Source of the DNA: Pseudomonadota bacterium
Lineage (GTDB): Bacteria > Pseudomonadota > Gammaproteobacteria > Burkholderiales > SG8-39
DNA: 13,850 bases
Assembly (NCBI GenBank): GCA_021848555.1
Contig: JAJZUN010000023.1
Coordinates: 1 to 13,850, forward strand
Direction: 5' to 3'
Under the pieces are notes generated by a model. That model saw only the letters and a list, made by a program, of their open reading frames with translations, did no database searches and was not told where the DNA came from. Shown here in pieces: positions 1 to 5,864 of this stretch. A program made the translations under genes and the position numbers. How positions within the stretch are numbered: position 1 is the stretch's first letter; each line of letters starts with the position of its first letter.

Positions 1-708
1 GGCACCTTGTTCCTCGACGAAATCGGAAACATTTCCCTCAGCACCCAGGCCAAACTCCTGCGCGTGATCCAGGAGCGGGAATTCAAGGCGGTGGGGGATA
101 CGCGCTCCCAGAGCGCCAACTTCCGGCTGATCACTGCCACCAACAAGGACCTGAAGGCAATGGTGGCCGAGGGAACGTTCCGCGAGGATCTCTTCTACCG
201 GATCAACATCTTCCCGATCCTGACGCCGCCGCTAAGGGAGCGGCGCGACGACATCCCGCCTCTGGCCTTCCATTTCCTCAATGTCTTCAACGAGGAGCTG
301 GGAAAAAAAGTGGTCGAGTTTTCCGAAGGGGCGATGAGCGCGCTGGTGCACTACGACTGGCCGGGGAACGTGCGCGAACTGGAAAATACGATACACCGCG
401 CGGTGATCCTGGCCACCGACCGGGTCGTGCGCCAGGCCCATCTGACCAACATCGTCGACATGCTGCCGCGGCTCGATCTGGACGTGCCGAGGACCAGCGA
501 CGAACTCAAGCGCATCAAGAAAGTCGCGCGCGAGAAGTCGGTGGAAAACATCGAGAAGCAGTTCGTCCTGGAAGCGCTCAAGCGCAACGCCTGGAACGTA
601 ACCAGGAGCGCCGAGGAAACCGGCATGCAACGCGCCAATTTCCAGGCGCTGATGAAGAAGTACGACATCCGCATTCGCGGGACGGAACAAGACCCCAACG
701 GATCTTAA
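1..708 (+). CDS. Sigma-54-dependent response regulator / NtrC-family activator, C-terminal part (5' end outside window)
   Basis: This is an enhancer-binding ATPase that remodels sigma-54 RNA polymerase at -24/-12 promoters. The frame is open from base 1, so the receiver domain, Walker A and GAFTGA loop lie outside the window. Visible in order are the Walker B segment GTLFLDEIG (residues 1-9 of the fragment), the sensor I-like ATNKDL, the arginine-finger region FREDLFYRINIF, the LRERRDDIP and WPGNVREL motifs of the AAA+ lid, and a C-terminal Fis-type helix-turn-helix (about residues 190-229, around NVTRSAEETGMQRANFQALM). The product ends at a TAA. The family is certain; the cognate sensor and targets are inferred. 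Two good sigma-54 promoters lie in this window (4941-4956 on minus, 5802-5816 on plus), which makes it a natural candidate regulator of those units. A 7-bp hairpin follows the stop. Confidence 0.95.
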   Translation, partial: GTLFLDEIGNISLSTQAKLLRVIQEREFKAVGDTRSQSANFRLITATNKDLKAMVAEGTFREDLFYRINIFPILTPPLRERRDDIPPLAFHFLNVFNEELGKKVVEFSEGAMSALVHYDWPGNVRELENTIHRAVILATDRVVRQAHLTNIVDMLPRLDLDVPRTSDELKRIKKVAREKSVENIEKQFVLEALKRNAWNVTRSAEETGMQRANFQALMKKYDIRIRGTEQDPNGS

Positions 709-723
709 GCGCCGATTCGATAC

Positions 724-741
724 GAGGAGATCGCTCTCCTC
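724..741 (+). terminator. Small hairpin after the sigma-54 activator gene
   Basis: A perfect 7-bp stem (GAGGAGA / TCTCCTC) with a TCGC tetraloop begins 15 nt after the stop codon of the activator gene. No T-tract follows, so it is at best a weak intrinsic terminator or a 3'-end protecting hairpin. Confidence 0.35.
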
Positions 742-858
742 ATGCTCCCGCCAAACCACTCTCCGCAATTCTGAACCGGTTGCCGAGGTTTCGCCGCGCC
801 CCCGGCGGGCTGAAGCCGCCGCGGTCTGCAGGTTTCGTGTCCGCAATGCAACATCTCG

Positions 859-1251
859 TTGGTCGAGGAAAATGTCAGTTGTCCCGAATGCGGGTCGCCG
901 GTTTGCCAATTTCAAGTGCTGTCGCACGGAATGTTCGAGGGCTGCACGAATCCGAAATGCACCTGGCAGCGGTGGCGGGCGATGGACGAAGCGGGGCATA
1001 AGGAGTACCTGGAAGTCAGGATAGCCGACACCGGCCAGGGAATCCCCAAGGAGGACCTGCCCAGGATATTCGAGCCGTTTTTCACCACAAAAGGGGAACG
1101 CGGAAACGGACTAGGGCTCGCGGTTACATGGGGAATCATAGACAACCATGACGGCACGATCAACGTCGAAAGCGAACTGGGCAAGGGCACGACGTTTATC
1201 GTTCGTCTGCCCCTGCAAAAAGCGGCCGTGACCCAGGCAGAGGCTGTATAG
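859..1251 (+). CDS. Zinc-ribbon segment joined to the C-terminal end of a histidine-kinase ATPase domain (probable remnant)
   Basis: The frame is open from 814 (after TGA at 811-813) to TAG at 1249-1251. The first ATG in frame is late, and the TTG at 859 has no ribosome-binding site, so the start is doubtful. Translated from 814, it begins with a cysteine-rich part: CPQC, then CPECGSPVC, then GCTNPKC. This looks like a zinc ribbon of the topoisomerase C-terminal type. After a short linker (WRAMDEAGHKEY) it becomes a kinase tail: G1 box ADTGQGIP, F box FEPFFTTK, G2 box GNGLGLA and a final GKGTTFIVRLPL. The dimerisation/phosphoacceptor helices and the N box are absent, so it cannot be a working kinase. 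It lies behind a sigma-54 response regulator, where a partner kinase would be expected. The likeliest reading is a deletion that fused a zinc-ribbon gene to the end of that kinase gene. A small functional fusion protein is less likely. Confidence 0.5.
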   Translation: MVEENVSCPECGSPVCQFQVLSHGMFEGCTNPKCTWQRWRAMDEAGHKEYLEVRIADTGQGIPKEDLPRIFEPFFTTKGERGNGLGLAVTWGIIDNHDGTINVESELGKGTTFIVRLPLQKAAVTQAEAV

Positions 1252-1314
1252 CGTTTCCTGCAAAGGCGGGGGCCGGTTCGACTAGGCCTGGCACCGGTTT
1301 CCTAGCGTCTTGCT

Positions 1315-1356
1315 TTGATCAGGATCAAGCCCCCCTGAATCGTGGCGGCTTACGAT
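1315..1356 (+). promoter_or_regulatory. FNR/ANR-type box and -10 element upstream of the nine-heme cytochrome operon
   Basis: TTGATCAGGATCAA (1315-1328) is a perfect match to the FNR consensus TTGAT-N4-ATCAA. A -10-like TACGAT lies at 1351-1356. A start site about 7 nt past this hexamer (about 1363) would put the box centre (1321.5) near -41.5, the classic class II activation position. The ATG at 1398 then has a leader of about 35 nt. The box is seen directly; anaerobic or low-oxygen activation by an FNR-family protein is inferred from the consensus. Confidence 0.8.
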
Positions 1357-1397
1357 ACGCGTTCGATGCCGAAAGGGCATGAATGGGGAGGGTGTGA

Positions 1398-2723
1398 ATG
1401 GCAAGTTCCCGCAATATGAGTACCGCGACTAGAGCGAAGTTCCGCGTGGACTTGGCGATTGCCGCCAGACTGGCACTGGCGGTGCTGGTGCTCACAATGA
1501 CCAGCCTCGGCGCCCGCGCCGCGGGCGGCGCCCTTTCCCAACTGGACCAGCAATGTCTCGGCTGCCACTCCACCAAGGGGCTGGAGATGAAACTGGCGAA
1601 CGGAGACCAGCTCCCGCTTCAGGTGGACGGAGCGGCGTTCGGGAAATCGGTCCACAACAAGCTCGGCTGCGCGGTCTGCCACGCCAACACTTCCTTGGAG
1701 AACCATCCTCCGGTAAAGACGAAAATCGCCGGCAGCCGCGAATATTCGCTGGCCATGAACAAGATCTGCGAATCTTGTCACGCTCCCATATTCAAGCAAT
1801 ACGAGGGCAGCATTCACGCCACCCTGTTTCGCGACGGCAATTCCTACGCGCCAGTCTGCACCGATTGCCACAGCCCCCATGCCGTGATGGCCAAAGCCAC
1901 CTATGACGCGACGAGCGGGGCGCCGTGCAGCAAATGTCACGGTTCCATCTTCGAGGCCTATGCCGGCAGCGTGCATGGCAAAGCCACCCTGGCCTGCTCC
2001 AATTGCCACGGTGCTCACGACGTGAGCGCCGCGACCAAGGAAGGCCAGTTGAAGAACGCCTGTCTGGGCTGCCACCAGGACGCACAGGCCAGCCACCAGA
2101 AATGGCTGCCGAACGCCAAACAGCATTTCGATTCGGTGTCCTGCCCCGCCTGCCATTCGCCGACTGCCAAGCGCAAGGTCAACCTCAGGCTTTACGACAA
2201 CGTGGCACAGCAGGCCGTGGCTGAAAAGGCGGGCGTGCCGCAGTTCGAAAGCCGGGCCCGCTCCGCCGACGCCAAGGGTGCCGGCCTGGATGCGATGGCG
2301 CTGCACAGCCTGTTGCGCGAGTTCAACCGCGAAGGCATAGACAACAAGACCACGCTGCGCGGCCGCCTGGAAGTCAGCGATGGTGTCGAGGCACACAAAC
2401 TCACCCCCAGCGCCCAGGCGATCCGGGATTGCGCCAGATGCCACCAGCAGGGCGCCGACCCGTTCCAAAGCGTTACGGTGTCCATCGTCGGTCCCGACGG
2501 CAGGCCGGTGCGCTACGGCGCGAAGCCGGAAGTCCTGAACTCCATCATATCGGTGGATTCGCTGAGCGGCTTCTACGCCATCGGCGGCACCCGGATCAAG
2601 CTGCTGGACTGGCTGCTCGCCCTCGCGGTGCTGGGCGGCATAGGCGCGCCGCTTGGTCATATGACGGTCAGGTGGCTGTTCAAGCGCTACGCGAAAAGAA
2701 TCAGCGGGCAGGAGGATTCCTGA
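1398..2723 (+). CDS. Nine-heme c-type cytochrome, exported and C-terminally membrane-anchored
   Basis: A 441-residue multiheme electron carrier. ATG 1398 is preceded by GGGGAGGG (1385-1392). Residues about 15-42 form a Sec-type signal peptide or N-terminal anchor ending in GARAAGG. Nine CXXCH heme motifs start at residues 53, 91, 124, 154, 177, 200, 222, 249 and 345. The first eight are packed into about 200 residues in the style of NrfB/DmsE/tetraheme-type cytochromes, while the ninth is isolated after an about 90-residue low-Cys stretch. A hydrophobic helix (about 402-425) followed by a basic tail (RWLFKRYAKR) should anchor it in the inner membrane with hemes in the periplasm. The next gene, a cytochrome b561-type protein, starts 72 nt downstream, so the pair probably forms a quinone-linked complex. 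No catalytic subunit is adjacent, so its final donor or acceptor is unknown. An FNR box lies upstream. Confidence 0.92.
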   Translation: MASSRNMSTATRAKFRVDLAIAARLALAVLVLTMTSLGARAAGGALSQLDQQCLGCHSTKGLEMKLANGDQLPLQVDGAAFGKSVHNKLGCAVCHANTSLENHPPVKTKIAGSREYSLAMNKICESCHAPIFKQYEGSIHATLFRDGNSYAPVCTDCHSPHAVMAKATYDATSGAPCSKCHGSIFEAYAGSVHGKATLACSNCHGAHDVSAATKEGQLKNACLGCHQDAQASHQKWLPNAKQHFDSVSCPACHSPTAKRKVNLRLYDNVAQQAVAEKAGVPQFESRARSADAKGAGLDAMALHSLLREFNREGIDNKTTLRGRLEVSDGVEAHKLTPSAQAIRDCARCHQQGADPFQSVTVSIVGPDGRPVRYGAKPEVLNSIISVDSLSGFYAIGGTRIKLLDWLLALAVLGGIGAPLGHMTVRWLFKRYAKRISGQEDS

Positions 2724-2795
2724 TACGCCAGGACGCAGGCTCGATCTAGCCCTCCGTTCGTCCCGTCGACGCCCCAAAGCAAAAGGAACAACCCA

Positions 2796-3434
2796 ATGGC
2801 AAGAATCTACGTTCACCCGCTTCCCGTCAGGATCTGGCACTGGATCAACGCGTTTGGCTTCGTCGCGATGATCGTCACCGGTTTTCAGATACGTTACATC
2901 GGATTGATCGATCTGATGTCGTTCCGGACGGCGGTGGTCGTGCATGAATGGATAGGCTTTGTGCTCATAGCAAATTTCTTCATCTGGCTGATTTTCTACC
3001 TGTTCACCGACAAGATCCGGGTGTATCACCCCGAATTGAACCCAATGAAGCATTTCCGCGCGAGTTTCCGCCAGGCCATGTTTTACGGCTACGGCATTTT
3101 CAAAGGCGACCCCAACCCGCACCACGTCAGCGTCTATGAAAAATTCAATTCGATGCAGAGCATGAGTTACCAAGTCATCATGCTGCTGCTGGTGCCGCTG
3201 CAATTCTGGACCGGGGTGCTGCTGTGGGACGTGAAGCGCTTTTCCGGGATGATAGACGTGCTCGGTGGCGTGCGGGTGGTGGACACGGCTCACGTGCTGA
3301 TATTCATCTTCTTCTCGGGATTCATTTTCATGCACATCTACCTTGCGACTCTCGGTCACACCCGCATGGCTCACATCAAGTCGATGATCACCGGCTACGA
3401 GGAAGTCGAGGATACCCACGGCGACGGCAAGTGA
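2796..3434 (+). CDS. Cytochrome b561-type membrane subunit (hydrogenase/thiosulfate-reductase cytochrome b family)
   Basis: A 212-residue integral membrane diheme cytochrome b that would exchange electrons between the quinone pool and a periplasmic partner. ATG 2796 has AAAAGGA (2781-2787) 8 nt upstream. Four hydrophobic helices are evident, at about residues 16-36, 46-70, 121-146 and 160-183. Histidines placed for heme b ligation are H15 (RIWHW), H50 (VVHEW), H166 (DTAHV) and H180 (FMHIY). This layout and length fit the bacterial cytochrome b561 / Ni-Fe hydrogenase cytochrome b superfamily (PF01292-like), as in PhsC-type subunits. It follows the nine-heme cytochrome gene on the same strand and is probably co-transcribed, so the natural redox partner is that cytochrome. 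No terminator was found after it on the plus strand. Confidence 0.9.
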   Translation: MARIYVHPLPVRIWHWINAFGFVAMIVTGFQIRYIGLIDLMSFRTAVVVHEWIGFVLIANFFIWLIFYLFTDKIRVYHPELNPMKHFRASFRQAMFYGYGIFKGDPNPHHVSVYEKFNSMQSMSYQVIMLLLVPLQFWTGVLLWDVKRFSGMIDVLGGVRVVDTAHVLIFIFFSGFIFMHIYLATLGHTRMAHIKSMITGYEEVEDTHGDGK

Positions 3435-3574
3435 AAGCACGCATGCTGCGATCGTAGCGGCCGGCGAACCCGATCACTGCAGGAAACGGATGCGCGGTCC
3501 TGGAGGCGGTGTTCTCCCACCTGCTGACTACACCATGGCAAATGCCAAACGCAATTGCATGAGGTCGGCCTGTC

Positions 3575-3605
3575 AAAAAAAAGCCGGGGGCGAAACGCCC
3601 CCGGC
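3575..3605 (-). terminator. Strong intrinsic terminator of the response-regulator operon
   Basis: A perfect 10-bp GC-rich stem (GCCGGGGGCG at 3583-3592, CGCCCCCGGC at 3596-3605) with an AAA loop is followed on the minus strand by eight T residues (A8 at 3575-3582 on plus). It lies 28 nt after the stop of the minus-strand gene 3633-4424. No T-tract exists in the other direction, so it terminates the minus strand only. Confidence 0.93.
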
Positions 3606-3632
3606 CCCTGCACACGCTTAAGCGATGCGCGG

Positions 3633-4424
3633 TTACTCTGTTTCAGGGCGGCGGTGCAGAGTCTTCGCGCCGAGTTTTCCCCAGGCCTGGAATGCGAACC
3701 AGAGCAACAGGCCGAGTCCGGCGATGGGGCCGGCGACGACGAACACCAGACCGAGAAAAGGCGCAGCAATGAACATCGCGGTGGTCTTCAATGCACTCGA
3801 CTTGGCCGGCGCCGCCGGTTGCAGTTTTGCCGCCGCTTCGGATTTCTTCTGTTGCGCCTCAATCGCGGTCCAGGCAAGCATGCCCAGCCCGACGATCGGG
3901 AAGGCGAGGATGTAGGCGAGCCCGACGAAAGGCGCCGCGAGGAATAGGGCGACGTTCTTGGCGAAGCGCGCGATACCCTGCATCCTGCTTTGCGCCGGAA
4001 TCTCTGCGGGCTGCGCTGCGGCCGCGGCCTCGACCTCGGCATGTGCCGCAGCGCCTTTTTCCGACATGGCCTTTTGGGCGCTGCCTTCTATCATTTCCGG
4101 CGAAAGCGGTTTGCGCAGGAAACCGGACACCCCCGCGGCTTCGGCCCTGGCTTCGTTGTCAGGCGAGCCATAGCCGGTAACGATGACCACCGGCAGCCAC
4201 GGACGGCGTTGTTTGACCTGCTCGGCCATTTCGAGGCCGCTCATGCCCGGCATCTTGATGTCGGTAAACACGACGTCATAGTCTTCGGCCTCGAGCTTGT
4301 TCAGCGCTTCCTGACCGCTGCTGGCGGTAATCACCGCGTAGCCCTTGCCGGAAAGAACCCGGTCGAAACTCTTGGCGACCACCGGGTCGTCGTCAACTAC
4401 CAGAACTTTGTGTAAGGCGCTCAT
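3633..4424 (-). CDS. Response regulator with duplicated C-terminal membrane hairpins
   Basis: A 263-residue protein. The ATG at 4424 is chosen over an upstream TTG (4445) because AAGGAG (4431-4436) sits 6 nt before it. Residues 1-122 are a CheY-like receiver with all key residues: acidic DDD 11-13, phospho-acceptor D55 (TDIKMPG), T83 and K105. After an Ala/Glu-rich linker (123-150) come two hydrophobic blocks, at about 155-187 and 215-246. They are copies of each other: aligning 161-185 with 218-242 gives 15 identical residues of 25, with shared AAPF, GL, PI, GLG and a final W. There is no DNA-binding, GGDEF, HD or kinase output domain. The simplest reading is a receiver tethered to the inner membrane by two short helices or re-entrant hairpins. 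What it controls is unknown. It is the second gene of a two-gene operon with another receiver protein, next to membrane cytochromes. Confidence 0.88.
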   Translation of the reverse strand: MSALHKVLVVDDDPVVAKSFDRVLSGKGYAVITASSGQEALNKLEAEDYDVVFTDIKMPGMSGLEMAEQVKQRRPWLPVVIVTGYGSPDNEARAEAAGVSGFLRKPLSPEMIEGSAQKAMSEKGAAAHAEVEAAAAAQPAEIPAQSRMQGIARFAKNVALFLAAPFVGLAYILAFPIVGLGMLAWTAIEAQQKKSEAAAKLQPAAPAKSSALKTTAMFIAAPFLGLVFVVAGPIAGLGLLLWFAFQAWGKLGAKTLHRRPETE

Positions 4425-4441
4425 TGCATTCTCCTTGTGCT

Positions 4442-4903
4442 TCAATTAATGAAACTGCTGGTTTTCAAACTTGAACCTGTAGCTGAACCGGTTGCCGCAT
4501 CCGATCCGGCCTTGTCTCTGTGCAGCGCCCATTTCTTCTGGGTCATGGCGCCGTTCGCTACGTTGATGACTTCATCCGGCCCCACCGGCTTGGCCAGGTA
4601 GTCGTACGCCCCGAGGCGCACCGCCTCCTTGGCGGTCTCGATGTTCGGATATCCCGTGATAATGACGACCTCGGTCTCCGGCCACTTTTCCTTGATGGCC
4701 TTTAACACCGACATGCCGTCCATGCCGGGCATGCGCAGGTCGAGCAGCACCACGTCGGCGGGGCGCAGTGCCATCACCCGCAGGGCCTCGCCGCCGTCCT
4801 TGACTACCTCCACGTTGCAGTGGATGCTCGCCAGCGTCCTGATATGACTGAGGCGCACCACTTCTTCATCGTCCACGACCAGGATTTTGGTTTTGTCATC
4901 CAT
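4442..4903 (-). CDS. Single-domain response regulator (CheY-like receiver)
   Basis: A 153-residue receiver protein, first gene of a minus-strand operon; its stop lies 17 nt before the start of the membrane response regulator. The start is set at ATG 4903 because GAGGT (4911-4915) lies 7 nt upstream; ATG 4909 and GTG 4912 are too close to that site. Visible are the acidic pair DD 11-12, phospho-acceptor D55 (LLDLRMPG), T83 (ITGY) and K105 (AKPVGPDE). After the receiver (about 1-122) is a short Ser/Thr/Gly-rich tail with no output domain, so it should act by phosphotransfer or protein-protein contact. The receiver resembles those of NtrC-type regulators, and the gene has its own sigma-54 promoter. 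A link to the sigma-54 activator at the window start is inferred. Confidence 0.9.
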   Translation of the reverse strand: MDDKTKILVVDDEEVVRLSHIRTLASIHCNVEVVKDGGEALRVMALRPADVVLLDLRMPGMDGMSVLKAIKEKWPETEVVIITGYPNIETAKEAVRLGAYDYLAKPVGPDEVINVANGAMTQKKWALHRDKAGSDAATGSATGSSLKTSSFIN

Positions 4904-4940
4904 GTTCATCACCTCGTAAGCGTCGTCTTGACCTAGCTAA

Positions 4941-4956
4941 CGCAACGACCATGCCA
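4941..4956 (-). promoter_or_regulatory. Sigma-54 (-24/-12) promoter of the response-regulator operon
   Basis: Read on the minus strand, 4956 to 4941 is TGGCATGGTCGTTGCG. This matches TGGCAYR-N4-TTGC, with GG (4955-4954) and GC (4943-4942) separated by exactly 10 nt as sigma-54 polymerase requires. Transcription would start near 4931 and leave about 28 nt of leader before ATG 4903. The start site is inferred; the element is seen. Confidence 0.8.
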
Positions 4957-5152
4957 GAAGCTCGGGTGGTGTGGAGATGTGATTTATAATCAGTTGATTA
5001 GCTTGTAAATCGAGAACGCGGCGGCAAATCCCGCGATTCAAACAGATCGGCCGAAGAACATTTTTTCCGTACACGAAAGGTGTGCCGGACAAAATTTGTA
5101 TTTGATTTTCAGATGGATAAGATTATCTGCGGTGCGTATTTTTGATATACAG

Positions 5153-5300
5153 CTAGTGTCCTGAGTCATCAATTCGCCGCACAAAATGCGCCAGTTCGCC
5201 GCCATGCTTTGTCGCGCCTGGCGACGAACGCGGCGCATTTTGGCTGCCGCTTGCAACTGCGGCGAATTCCGTTCAACGAATTAACGACTCAGGACACTAG
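5153..5300. mobile_element. MITE-like non-autonomous element with terminal inverted repeats
   Basis: A 148-bp element bounded by perfect 14-bp inverted repeats, CTAGTGTCCTGAGT (5153-5166) and ACTCAGGACACTAG (5287-5300). The match extends to 24 bp with two mismatches, ending AATTCG. Inside are further paired arms: AATTCGCCGC (5171-5180) with its complement at 5259-5268, AAAATGCGCC (5183-5192) with 5232-5241, and GTTCGCCGCC (5194-5203) with 5220-5229 (one mismatch). The whole element can therefore fold into one long hairpin, the right arm being longer by two short insertions. No transposase is encoded. The TA inside each CTAG end would fit the TA target duplication of IS630/Tc1-type elements; this assignment is inference. 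Confidence 0.8.
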
Positions 5301-5705
5301 ACCGGGGAAGCGCTATTGCGGCAGATCCCGTTGGACCGTGGCGGCGAGAGCTGCGGCGGCGAGGGTTGTCCAGGATGCTGTAGGTGCCGGTGCGCGATCA
5401 ACTTGCCAATTCCTCGCTTATCCGCCGAGCCCTGGAATTCACCCAAATGATGGAGGAACCGCTCCGCGGCTGCCTCAACCGGTCGAAAACCCGCGCCAGA
5501 TAAGGCTTTCCGGCTGTCAGCAGGATGGCAAACTGCCGAATTGAGGCTAATTCGTTTTATTGCAACGATGCCCCGCTGTGGTGCCGCAAGGCCGCCTCCG
5601 AGGTGGTGTACATTAAAAATATACATCGTAAACAGTGTTAATATATTGAAAATAAAGGGTGTTTTTTTACATGCCCGCACATATGTATAGATATAATATA
5701 CCTCA

Positions 5706-5725
5706 GCTCGGATTGCAAACCGAGC
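5706..5725. promoter_or_regulatory. 20-bp palindrome, candidate activator-binding site
   Basis: GCTCGGATTGCAAACCGAGC is a near-perfect palindrome: only the base pair at positions 7 and 14 breaks symmetry. It lies about 78 nt upstream of the -24 element of the sigma-54 promoter at 5802, a usual distance for an enhancer-type site bound by an NtrC-family dimer. Which protein binds it is unknown. Confidence 0.5.
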
Positions 5726-5801
5726 GAAGAGGGAACTCGCCTATCGCTCATTCTATTTAACTAATTGACTTTATTCGATATTTGCAAGCGCCGCGCCGCT
5801 T

Positions 5802-5816
5802 TGGTACAGCCCTTGC
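5802..5816 (+). promoter_or_regulatory. Sigma-54 (-24/-12) promoter of the split-Soret-type cytochrome gene
   Basis: TGGTACAGCCCTTGC matches TGGYAYR-N4-TTGC, with GG (5803-5804) and GC (5815-5816) separated by 10 nt. The start site would be near 5828, about 37 nt before ATG 5865. Expression should therefore need a sigma-54 activator. Confidence 0.82.
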
Positions 5817-5864
5817 GTCCTAATAATAGGGTATCCCCACAACACAAATTAGGAGAAAGAAGAT

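Larger units (their letters stand above)
4957..5864. other. Long gene-poor intergenic region between divergent sigma-54 promoters
   Basis: No reading frame here has a credible start, ribosome-binding site or recognisable product. Contents: minus-strand upstream sequence of the response-regulator operon (4957-5150); a MITE-like palindromic element (5153-5300); a GC-rich stretch of unknown nature (5301-5585); an AT-rich stretch (about 5605-5700) that contrasts sharply with the rest of the window; and the control region of the split-Soret-type cytochrome gene (5706-5864). Upstream sites for the sigma-54 activator are expected in this region. Confidence 0.7.

Noticed and set aside
1290..1305. Possible sigma-54 promoter (TGGCACCGGTTTCCT) upstream of the nine-heme cytochrome
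   Set aside because: The -24 half is good, but the required GC of the -12 element is missing at the right spacing; the FNR box with a -10 element explains the region better.
1350..3440. Long open frame of 696 codons on the minus strand across the cytochrome operon
   Set aside because: It is antisense to two clear genes (nine CXXCH motifs and a four-helix cytochrome b on plus), and its own product is low-complexity His/Arg-rich with no domain. It is a shadow of high GC coding sequence.
3536..3547. Small palindrome TGGCA-AA-TGCCA between the convergent operons
   Set aside because: Too short to assign a role, and the convergent 3' ends need no operator here.
4989..5008. Possible FNR-like site (TTGATTAGCTTGTAA) upstream of the receiver operon
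   Set aside because: Only one half-site matches; the second half is not ATCAA.
5297..5680. Open frame of 127 codons on the minus strand in the gene-poor region
   Set aside because: No ribosome-binding site, no recognisable domain, and the start falls in AT-rich DNA while the end lies at the MITE boundary. I could not identify a transposase remnant in any frame here.
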